From the NCBI GenBank assembly GCA_037447655.1, contig JBBHKE010000773.1:64001-95681 (forward strand): DNA of 31,681 nt, written 5' to 3'. Both the position numbers and the translations under genes were made by a program. The notes under the pieces are model-generated. The model was given only the letters and a program-made list of their open reading frames with translations. It made no database searches and was not told the origin of the DNA. This document shows positions 19,694 through 27,447 of the stretch, in pieces. Numbering within the stretch: the stretch's first letter is position 1; each line of letters opens with the position of its first letter. Source of the DNA: Zygnema cylindricum (taxonomy: Eukaryota > Streptophyta > Zygnematophyceae > Zygnematales > Zygnemataceae).

Positions 19694-19885
19694 GGGACAC
19701 GTTGGGATCGGGTGACCAGGTGCTCTGCACAGTCACGCTTGGGCCTCCAGATGATGCCCAGCGCCTGGATGGACTTGTGGGTCCCTCTCAAAAACGATTT
19801 ATGGTCCATTATTCCTTCCCAGGATTTTCAATTAACGAGGTCAAGCAGGAAAGGGGTGGTTTAAACAGGCGAGAGGTGGGACACG
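19694..19885 (+). CDS. PNPase second core, exon a (mitochondrial PNP2-like)
   Basis: Encodes GDTLGSGDQVLCTVTLGPPD..LDGLVGPSQKRFMVHYSFPGF..ERGGLNRREVGHG. This is the start of the second RNase PH core of polynucleotide phosphorylase, the phosphate-dependent 3'-5' exoribonuclease of organelles. The RREVGHG motif carries the paired arginines used in substrate/phosphate binding. The sequence is closer to plant mitochondrial PNP2 ([23 protein letters not shown]) than to plastid PNP1, from memory. Compared with the usual G-D-T-Q-V-L-C there are five extra residues (LGSGD). They could mark the wrong acceptor (real one at 19720) or a 15-base insertion. Donor CACG|GTGAGT, phase 1. The preceding PNPase exons (first core) are not recognisable upstream. 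Confidence 0.85.
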
Positions 19886-20469
19886 GTGAGTTTCCTGCGG
19901 TTTTAGAATGTGGATAGTTGTTTTTTATGTGGGGTTTCTTTGTTAGTTTCTTAGGTTTTTTAATCTGCATCTTTGGAATGTGGATCTTTTTTATGTGTGT
20001 TTTTTGTTTTTATTGTCAGCAAAATGTGTATCCTCTTATGTGGATATTTGGGTTGTTTGTTGTGACTGTTTCTTGATCATGTTTTGTCTATTATTGGTTA
20101 GATGATTTTTGATTCATAATTTAAGACATTAATGAGCTTGCATAGCATATTTTGAGCTGAAAGTTTTTTTTCTGTATTCTGGTTTTTTGGGAGTGGCAAT
20201 CTTATAAACTTCTTCACACTTTAGTCAAAGATAGTGTAGAAACAGGAAGTTTTCCTCTTTTCTGCTAACAACAAGTTCTCATTTGATATCCATTTCGAAC
20301 TTATGGCTAGTCTTTGTTGTATTTATAGTTTTTCATTTTCATAAGGATATCTGCCTATACTGTCTCCTATCATAACTTTAGGAGGAATCTATCTCACACT
20401 GTCTGGTTTCATGTTTCTAGATACAATATCTCCCTCCATATCTCCATGTATGCATTCAGTCTTCAAAAA

Positions 20470-20790
20470 ACTCGCTACTGCTTTCATTTTCTTTAAATGA
20501 CGTGGGAACAACATCTCCTTTCAATGTCCATGTTATCATCCACACTTTTTTTAGAAAACATTTTAGTGCTCCGATTGCTTGTAAATTATGTGGGAACAAG
20601 ATCTCCTTTCAAATTTTTCATGTATTCTATTGCTTATGGGACTGCAAAATTGTCCATGTTTTCACTGTCGTCAGAAACCTTAGACGATGTCGGAACGTAC
20701 GTCCTTTTTATTTTTTCATATATCTGTCCACACTGTCTTCAGACAACATTCTACTGTTCTGATTTCTTTTGATTAATGTGGGAATTACAG
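20470..20790 (+). repeat. Tandem repeats of the intron's acceptor region
   Basis: Intron between exons a and b. GTGGGAACAACATCTCCTTTC at 20502 recurs as GTGGGAACAAGATCTCCTTT at 20590 (period 88). Weaker copies follow (GATGTCGGAACG at 20687; AATGTGGGAATTACAG at 20775-20790, the real acceptor). Units share preceding words such as TTTTAGTGCTCCGATTGCTT / TTCTACTGTTCTGATTTCTT. Confidence 0.7.
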
Positions 20791-20916
20791 GTACTCTTGC
20801 GGAAAAGGCTTTACTCGCTGTACTTCCTCCTGAAGAGGAGTTCCCATACTGTGCTCGTGTGACATCCGAGGTCTTGGGTTCAGATGGGTCTTCCTCCATG
20901 GCCACAGTCTGTGGAG
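20791..20916 (+). CDS. PNPase second core, exon b
   Basis: Acceptor TTACAG|GT, donor GGAG|GTTTGT; phase 1 on both sides. It encodes [20 protein letters not shown], then [22 protein letters not shown]. The triple serine (S-S-S-M) is the phosphate-binding loop of the PNPase active site. The only obvious departure from the family is C-A in place of the usual T-I/T-V after F-P-Y. Confidence 0.9.
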
Positions 20917-21167
20917 GTTTGTTCTTTCTCCAAACTTTATCGTTTTCACACCTTTTTTCCTTTCCAACTTCAGTTTTTTTTAGCTTAGGTGTACAAAGAA
21001 AACATCCACAAGCTTTTCTATTTCACCTCTCCTCTTTCAAAACATTTTCCTCACAATTTTATGTCTCTTTAAAGGACAAGAGACGTTTCTCATCAGAAAA
21101 GAAAAATAAGATCTATCTACATTTCCTTTTTTGATTTTTTTTGTCATTTTTTTTTTGAATTTTTCAG

Positions 21168-21298
21168 GTAGTATGGCTCTTATGGATGCCGGAATTGCTA
21201 TTCGAGAACATGTTGCTGGAATTTCTATTGGTTTACTTACAGAATTGGACCCAGAAACGAAGGAAATAAAAGATTATCGATTATTGACAGATATTCTT
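21168..21298 (+). CDS. PNPase second core, exon c
   Basis: Acceptor TTTTTCAG|GTAGTATGGC, donor ATTCTT|GTATGT; enters in phase 1, leaves in phase 0. It encodes [20 protein letters not shown], then [23 protein letters not shown]. The D-P-x-T/S-x-E-I-K-D-Y-R stretch is the form found in plant mitochondrial PNPase. No stop or frameshift. Confidence 0.9.
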
Positions 21299-21659
21299 GT
21301 ATGTTTATTATCTCTCCTTAATGAACCACAAACATATCTCGTTTTCCCCCCTTTTTTGTTTAATCGACTTTTTCTCAGTCGAGATGTTGTTTTTGTTCTT
21401 ATCGGAAGCCAAAGTTTTTTGTTTTTTAAGATTTTGGAAACAGTTTCCTATATTGGGAACTGTATAGAGCAAGCATTTCCATTTCTCCTTTGTTTGTATG
21501 GATTTGAAATACAATTACACCTTATTCGTTTGCATATTTTTCTTGAAAACCTGTTCTTTCAATCAATTTAACGGCTTTGGCCGGTTTGCTTTTGCATAAA
21601 AGTTAAAAAAAAGTCTCCATTGGAAACTCATACCGTTTTCAACTTCGCAACCAACTTCC

Positions 21660-21712
21660 CGACCTACTCCTAAAAAACCCTAAAAAACCCTAAAAAGCCT
21701 AAAATCCCTGAT
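21660..21712 (+). repeat. Telomere-like CCCTAAAAAA repeats in an intron
   Basis: About four short units, CCTAAAAAACCCTAAAAAAC and so on, just before the acceptor of exon d. They resemble the plant telomere heptamer complement (CCCTAAA) with extra A. Similar words occur at about 22923. Confidence 0.7.
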
Positions 21713-21746
21713 ACTCCTATAAGTGTTTGTTTTTTTTTCTGTCCAG

Positions 21747-21966
21747 GGGCTGGAGGATTATCTCGGAGATATGGATTTCAAGATTGCGGGAACTCGAAAA
21801 GGGGTAACTGCGATTCAATTGGATATCAAATTGCCAGGTGTCCCTTTAGATATTTTATGCGAGGCTTTGGAACCTGCCCTTGAAGCTCGTAGAGAAATTA
21901 TCGATATTATGGAAGCTGAAATTTCGGTTCCTCGGGCAGAACAGAGAGAAAATGCTCCTCGAGTTG
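21747..21966 (+). CDS. PNPase second core, exon d
   Basis: Acceptor TTCTGTCCAG|GGGCTG (phase 0), donor GAGTTG|GTATGA (phase 1). It encodes GLEDYLGDMDFKIAGTRKGV..IQLDIKLPGVPLDI, then the helical tail to RAEQRENAPRVG. The residues matching the E. coli catalytic set are all present: Asp of E-D-Y, Asp of G-D-M-D and the Lys of D-F-K. The next expected block in the family (a KH domain beginning near L-I-G-P) is not found in the remaining 9.7 kb of the window, so either the intron is very long or the gene is cut here. Confidence 0.9.
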
Positions 21967-22205
21967 GTATGAAATCACCCTTTCTCTCTTTTTCTCTTTT
22001 TTCTCGTTTTCTTTCTCTTATTTTTTTCCTCTTTTTCTCCCCTTTTTCATCGCTTTTTTTCGTCCTTTTCTCCTCGGGCAGAATAGAGAGTAAATGCTCC
22101 ACGTGTTCGTGTGGTATGAAATAATCATTTTTTTTTCTCCACTTCTTTTCTTTCTCTTATTGTTTTCCTCTTTTTTTCTCCCCTTTTTCTTCTCCTTTTT
22201 TCTTT
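21929..22205 (+). repeat. 142-bp tandem duplication of an exon end and its donor site
   Basis: TCCTCGGGCAGAACAGAGAG at 21929 recurs as TCCTCGGGCAGAATAGAGAG at 22071. Both copies continue through AAATGCTCC.CG.GTT..GGTATGAAAT and the same CT-rich intron DNA (TTTCTTTCTCTTATT, TTTTCCTC). The second copy therefore contains a decayed exon end (the CAG codon is now TAG) and a second GTATGA donor at 22114. Confidence 0.88.
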
Positions 22206-22900
22206 CTTTTTTTCTTGTTTTCTCCTCCGTTTCTCTACTTTTTCTCCTCTTGTATAGCAATTCATTGTACCGTAATATCTATCGTGTGGAAAACATTGAG
22301 TGAAATTCAGTTTAATATGCAAAACTTTGATAAGTTTTAACCTTTTTTCACGTTTTTACATAATCCCTTTTTTTAATTTATGTTTTGCAATGTCGCTGTC
22401 TTTCCTTTGTGTAAACATTTGACAAATATTTTTTTCTTTTTGAAAGGAATTTTCATCAAAATGTTTGGTATAACGATATAAGCTCTTATATGCTTATATG
22501 TGTGGATGTGTGTGTAATATATTTATTTGTATCATATATAGGAAAGGAAGAGGGAGATGGAGAGGGCGGGGGTGAGAGGGGAGGGGTAGGGAGAGGGAAA
22601 GGGCGGGGGTGATATTATATATTAGAAATTTCCCAAAGAAAATGGAGAAAAAGGGACTTGAGAAAGGTAAATTCTGACGTCAAAATTGCAGCGTTTCGGA
22701 TAGCCTGAAAAAAGAATAAAAAGAGAAAAAAAATAGAGTTTAGAAATCACTAAAATAAAGGGGAAGAAAAAATGTTAAAAAAAAGAAAAATCGTTAAACA
22801 AATAAAAACTGTCAAACAAAGTTAACATTCTTTCCACACGAAATATCAGGTTTCAACTACAACTTTTAATTAACAACTTCTCCTCACCCGTTCAAAAAAA
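22206..22900. other. Gene-poor DNA with a GA-rich patch
   Basis: AT-rich, with a purine tract GGAAAGGAAGAGGGAGATGG and similar at 22541-22612. No PNPase KH or S1 exon recognised. On the minus strand a good acceptor TTCTTTTTTCAG|GCTATCC at 22705 precedes a short open stretch (see findings). Confidence 0.5.
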
Positions 22901-23045
22901 AAATACATAACAAAAAAAAAACATAAAAAACCCTAAAAAACATAACCAAAAAAAAAACACAAACAAATAAAAAACACAACCAAATAAAAAACATAATCAA
23001 TAAAAAACAAAAATAAACAAAAGACAAAGGAAAAAAATGACTTAC

Positions 23046-23075
23046 CATGGTTGCCATTTGCAACGGTTTCGTTTT
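23046..23075 (-). CDS. Possible 30-base exon with start codons (minus strand)
   Basis: Flanked by TTGATTTTCAG and by GTAAGT. It contains CAAATGGCAACCATG directly before the donor, with a plant-like start context (AAATGGC). It could be a first coding exon (M-A-T-M, phase 0) or chance. A matching phase-0 acceptor on the same strand is at 22705. Confidence 0.25.
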
Positions 23076-23235
23076 CTGAAAATCAAAAAAACTAACCCAT
23101 CCGAAAAAATCCGGCACCCAAAAGTTCCCCAAAAAAGTAAAAACCACAGTATAAATATCATCAAACTTTATGACAAAAAAAAAGGTAATAAAAGAAAAAA
23201 AAATGATAACAGAAAATAAAAGAGCTTGAATGCAG

Positions 23236-23520
23236 TGTACAAGGAGGGAGAGAGAGAGGGGGAGGGAGAGGGAGAGGGAGAGAGAGAGGAACAAGGGAGC
23301 GGGCGATAGGGAGGGTGACAGGGAGAGAATGAGGAAAAGGGAAACGAAGGACACAAGAGATAGCAGGAGAAAAAGAGAAAGGAAAACGGAGAAATCGATA
23401 AAGTGAAAGGAGGGAGAGAAGAACAAACAGAGAAAGGAGGGCGAGAGAGAGACGAAAAGAGGGCGAGAGAGAGAGGAAAAGAGGGCGAGAGAGGGAGGAA
23501 AAGAGAATGACAGAGAGAGA
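23236..23520 (+). repeat. GA-rich tract
   Basis: Purine-rich on the plus strand with (GAGAGG)n and a repeated 22-23-base unit GGGCGAGAGAGAG.GGAAAAGA at 23437-23505. Long Leu/Ser frames on the other strand are artefacts. Confidence 0.85.
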
Positions 23521-23528
23521 GGTAATAC

Positions 23529-23671
23529 CAGAAAGGAACTATAAGTGCCACAAAAGTAGCTAGAAAGGCGTCAAATGCCCATGAGGGAGCCTCATTTTTC
23601 CCAAAAGTGAACCCAACGAGAGATCTCGGTACAAAAGTACAATAAATCGCAGCATCTCCAAACAAATAAAG
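23529..23671 (-). CDS. Probable internal exon of an unknown membrane protein
   Basis: An island of unique sequence between two GA-rich tracts. On the minus strand it begins after CTTATGTTTTCAG and ends at TTTCTG|GTATTA (143 nt, phase 0 in, phase 2 out). It reads LYLFGDAAIYCTFVPRSLVG, then FTFGKNEAPSWAFDAF and L-A-T-F-V-A-L-I-V-P-F. The hydrophobic segments separated by a short polar loop suggest a membrane protein. I do not recognise the family. The neighbouring CT-rich minus-strand DNA would serve as polypyrimidine tract. Companion exons are not certain. Confidence 0.4.
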
Positions 23672-23699
23672 CTGAAAACATAAGGGAAAAAAAAGGAAA

Positions 23700-24245
23700 A
23701 ATGAAAAAATGACAAAAAGAAGAAAAAGAAGACAAGAAAGAGGAAGAGGAAGAAGGAAGATGGAAGAAGGAAGACGGATGAAGGAAGAAGGAAGAAGGAA
23801 GAAAGAAATAAGAAAGAAGAAAGAAGGGAGAAAAAGGAGAGAGGGACAGAGGGAGAGGGAGGGAGAGAGAGGGGTAGAGAGAGGGAGATAGGGAGAGGGA
23901 GGGAGGGAAGGAGGGAAGGTGGGAGAGAGAGAGGGAGAGAGGGAGAGAGAAAGAGAGGGAGAGAGGGGGAGAGAGGGATAGGGAGATGGTGTTTGCACGA
24001 GTTTATTTATTAACCCGGACTGACGAAAATGTGGTTTAAATGTCGAAAATGTCGGAAAGTTTAAACAGAAGCCACACAATTTTTTGACAAGAGGGAGAGA
24101 GAGACGAGCGTGAGGAAGAGGGGGAGAGGGAGAGGGAGCAACACAACTTTTGAGTAGCGAGGGAAAACGGGGAAAAAAGAGGGGAGAGACGGAGAGGAAG
24201 AGAGGAAAAGAGGGAGAGAGGAAGGGAGGGAGAGAGAGAAAACCT
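23700..24245 (+). repeat. GA-rich tract with two unique islands
   Basis: Purine-rich on the plus strand (GAAGGAAGAAGG, GGGAGAGAGAGG). It is interrupted at 23995-24090 by unique sequence that is open on the minus strand (K-L-C-G-F-C-L-N-F-P-T-F) but without an adjacent acceptor, and at about 24138-24170. The 371-codon minus-strand frame is mostly translation of the repeat. Confidence 0.8.
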
Positions 24246-25102
24246 AACACAAACGAATAAGAGAACATGCTATCCCTCTCCAACTTGTTTTGATTTTTTT
24301 ATCGATTCAGTTCGTAAGATTGTACAGGCATGTGTAAATCTAAATAACTTGAGTATGTTGGGTAGATCTTCATTCTAAGCAAACATTCATTTTTTTTTCT
24401 TTTTTTAGTTTTCTGGTGGTAAAATTCGAAAGATTTGTGTTTTTTACGAAGGGAAATTGCAAGTAGTGTCTTGCATCCTAAAGATATAAATTGCTGAAAT
24501 AAAAAAAAGAATGAACGATGTTCTTTTTTGATTGACATTGTTTCATGGAAAGGTATGTTGTGATCTTCCTTCGAGGATTTTGAGATTTACTTTTTTGAGT
24601 TAATTATAAATTGTTTCATTTGATTTTTTCGTAAAATCAAATGATATGTTTTATTCTTTTGGTTTTACTTTATCCGCACAATTCTTTTACTCTTACAATT
24701 TGCTTTTAATAAATAAGCATAATTTAACTCTTATCGTTTTTTTTTCTTGGGTATGTTATATCAACAACATAAAAGTTAAACATAATAAATTGAAATTTCT
24801 AAATTTTCGTTTTTTTGGCAAAGAAAGTAAGGCTTATACTTGAAAGGGAAAAATGAGGAAAAGGAGCATTACAATAATTGGGAGTTGAACGCAAATGGAT
24901 GAGTTGGGTAGATGAAAAGTTTGATTTAATTGAAAAATGTTAAAAAAAACAAAACTCGTTTATTTAAACCATTTTGGAGTTACACCAACATAATATGCCC
25001 CCTTTATTGCATAAATTGAGTGGTCTATTTTGATTCTCATGAAGCCTACGCTAGTCAAAAACTCATCAATCTTTCATTTTTTTCTTTCGTGTTTCTATCT
25101 TA
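24246..25102. other. AT-rich gene-free DNA
   Basis: No exon, RNA gene or transposon terminus that I can support. Short frames at 24299-24538 (minus) and 24646-24843 (plus) have no motif. Confidence 0.5.
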
Positions 25103-25742
25103 ACAAACTAACTTTGTATTTCAACGTATTTTCTCGGGACCCCGGTCTTCAGTTGTCCCTATGTGTAACAACGAAATTTGTTAGAAGGGTGTGACGATTA
25201 GATATGTCGACAATGCCCGTGACGGCTGTAATCGTCTAAAAACTGTGATGACGCACGCTAATCTTTGTAACCGCTTGTGACGTCGCATTTCTTTCCGTGA
25301 CATTGTAAACGTACCGCCTCCAGCCTGCGCCGTTTCATGGTTGAAGTCGATGCGTTCTGCCTTTGCGTCTCCTGTCAAGTTGACGTGAAATGGCATCGTA
25401 ATCTTAACTCCCCTCCAGAAAAAAATCCTTACCGAACGTAAACGGAAAAAACAAGAAACAAAAATGTACTTTTCCTCCTCGTACTAATCGCAAACGGACA
25501 AGACATAGCGAATCATGTATTTTTCTTGGTCGCTTGAAAAAGTTTGTTTTTTTTTTTTTAAGTTGACACGTGCGGATATGCATTCTTATTTGTTTAGCGG
25601 TGGTACTTTGGTTTGAAACACATCGCCGATGTGTTTTAACATAAAGTTTGAAGATGGCGTTTCTTGACGCGGCCGTGGGTCGAAAAACACAAGACGACAA
25701 CATGTAGTACATTCTAAGTTCGACGATGACCCAAAATGTACT
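25103..25742 (+). mobile_element. Truncated copy of the 27448 PIF/Harbinger-type element
   Basis: Same order of sequence as about 27475-28113: AACTTTGTATTT, GTGTCCCTAT/TTGTCCCTAT, CGTGACATTGTAAACGTACC, TTTGAAGATGGCGTTT, GGGTCGAAAAACACAAGACG, TCTAAGTTC-GATGAC. Both terminal GGG.ATGTCCCCATG repeats are missing. Several frames of 70-100 codons here are not shared in frame with the other copy and look non-coding. Confidence 0.75.
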
Positions 25743-26052
25743 TCTATTTTTTTTTTAATTTGTTGGGTTTTAGGGTTTTCTTCGGGGTTTACAGGCTGAA
25801 GTAAAAAAAATATGATTTGTAAAAGCGTACACAAATATCAGGTTTGTGCTTTGCGTGCTACATCACCATACGACCTTTGCTGTAATTAAAACTCAAAATT
25901 CATTACCCTAAAGTCAGCATAAAGGTTTAATTCGTATGGATTTTTATTTTTTAAGAAAATTCCCCTTTTCTAGTTTTTGAAATTTGCGTAAGATTTGTAT
26001 ACTGTTTGTGTACGGTTTGAATGTACAGAAAATTTTAAAAAAGGGTGGAAAG
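25743..26052. other. AT-rich gene-free DNA
   Basis: Nothing supported beyond a single telomere-like TTTAGGGTTTTC word at about 25770. Confidence 0.5.
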
Positions 26053-26596
26053 TACACCGTGAATAACTATTAGAGTTAAGAAATAATTGTTGTAAAGAAA
26101 AAATTAATGTTGTTAACTCTATTTTGGGTTCCTAACGCCAACAAAATTTAACGCTAATTTATACACCTAGCACTACAAATTCTCATATCGTAGTCGCGAT
26201 AGTCTGTGTTCACATATTCAAGGTTTGAATATGTGAGAAAATGTTTTCACTATTCTTCCTCGTCCTTATGAATGGGAAGCAAATGTGAGTGCACTTTTTT
26301 GTGTCGACACACTCAATTTCACGTGTCTACGCCTTTATCCAACACTTTTTTTGTACGTCTACAAAAAATAATGAGCAGATTTAGTACAAATAGTACAAAT
26401 AGTACAAAATAATGAGCACTTTTAGTACGTACTGACACATTACACTATTTAAAAACAATTCTAAATTCGAGTAATTAACGTTCATTAAACAATATCAGTA
26501 TTAGAGTAAAAAAATAATAGAGTTATTAATTTTATTTTATGTTCAAGGGTCAAAATTTGGGGGTGTCGAATTAACGTTGTAGAGATTCACGGTGTA
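26053..26596. mobile_element. TACACC-family MITE, 544 bp
   Basis: Ends TACACCGTGAATAACTATTA and AGAGATTCACGGTGTA, matching copy B at 12634. Subterminal TAGAGTTAAGAAATAATTG on the left and GAGTAAAAAAATAATAGAGT on the right are typical of the family. Flanking TA is part of the ends. Internal DNA contains (TAGTACAAA)n at about 26379-26412. Non-coding. Confidence 0.75.
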
Positions 26597-26797
26597 TAGA
26601 GTTACAGAGATATTTGAACTGACGTCAAAATATGTTTTGATTTGTTTTTATTTAGTTGTAGTAGTATTTTTTATTAAATGTTTTTATTATTATTATTATT
26701 ACGAAGTCAAAATTGGTCAACGCATTTAATAAACTTTTGATTTTTGTTACGTGCCCATATTCATTTGAAACATTTGAAATCCGGGGCCCCGAGAGCG

Positions 26798-26824
26798 CCC
26801 CCCCCCCCCCCCCCCCCCCCCCCC
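26798..26824 (+). repeat. Poly-C run, 27 bases
   Basis: Uninterrupted C on the plus strand (G on the minus strand), capable of i-motif/G-quadruplex formation and prone to length errors in sequencing. Confidence 0.95.
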
Positions 26825-27197
26825 GAGCCTTCTCATTGCGTTTTACGGACAGGGTGTATCAATAGCTCTTTGGCGAGCGCAAGCCGCGGCCCTTCTACGC
26901 GGAGTATGGTGACGGATGACAGGCGGGGCCTTCCGAATCTCCCACCAAGGTATCCAGTCCACATCCACGATCTTCGAGAGTGTGAACTTTAGTTTGTTAG
27001 AGTTGTGTAGTCTTTTTCCCTTTGTATACGACCACCTTTAGTAAATTTGCTTGGCTTTGGCAGTTATTATTGTTAGATTTGGTGTCTTCACACAGTTTAT
27101 TTGCTTTAGTCTCCTTTGGCTTTTGTAGTCCTAACCGCTTATTTTACTTTTTTGAACCCATTTGTACCTTGATGGTTTTTTCCATCGCACTTTTTGA

Positions 27198-27203
27198 AAT
27201 AAA
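27198..27203 (+). terminator. Polyadenylation signal AATAAA
   Basis: Canonical AATAAA followed by GTTTTGCTTCT, just inside the right border of the 449-bp insertion. It supports an mRNA origin of the insertion. Confidence 0.45.
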
Positions 27204-27447
27204 GTTTTGCTTCTATATTCATTATTTTTGGGGCATTTCATGCGTGCATTTTATGTGAATGAAACCTTTATGGTGGATGGCAAAGGGAGCGTCAACAAAT
27301 ATTTTACAACAAAGATTTTTTGGCGGCTTTTTGTGGATTTGCATCCGCCCACATGTTCCTTCTTTAAGTGAATATCAATGAACGATGGACACGTTGCAGG
27401 TAAATTTGGCACGAATCCACGAACTTTTCGTCAGCCAATCATACTTA

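Larger units (their letters stand above)
26766..27214 (+). mobile_element. 449-bp insertion with 9-bp target duplication, probable retroposed copy
   Basis: Flanked by the identical 9-mer ATATTCATT (26757-26765 and 27215-27223) and absent from the repeat Y copy at 13553. The first 220 bases are GC-rich with a 27-base C run; the rest is T-rich and resembles a 3' UTR. AATAAA (27198-27203) lies 11 bases from the right border. This is what a truncated cDNA insertion without its poly(A) would look like. An open frame (26744-26992) ends in R-R-G-L-P-N-L-P-P-R-Y-P-V-H-I-H-D-L but overlaps the C run, and I do not recognise it. Source gene unknown. Confidence 0.6.
26705..27280 (+). repeat. Dispersed repeat Y, copy split by an insertion
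   Basis: Left half 26705-26765 (GAAGTCAAAATTGGTCAACG, CATTTAATAAAC, ATATTCATT) and right half 27224-27275 (GGCATTTCATGCGTGCATTTTATGTG) correspond to 13553-13650, which is uninterrupted. Confidence 0.65.

Noticed and set aside
23168-24283. 371-codon minus-strand frame
   Set aside because: Mostly CT-repeat translation. Only the island at 23529-23671 has exon-like character.
24390-24490. PNPase KH-domain exon (reads S-G-G-K-I-R-K-I after an AG)
   Set aside because: Only a few residues resemble a KH loop, the frame stops quickly, and it does not match the expected PNP2 sequence after exon d.
26744-26992. Proline-run protein frame
   Set aside because: The prolines come from the 27-base C run, whose length is unreliable, and the frame starts outside the insertion border.
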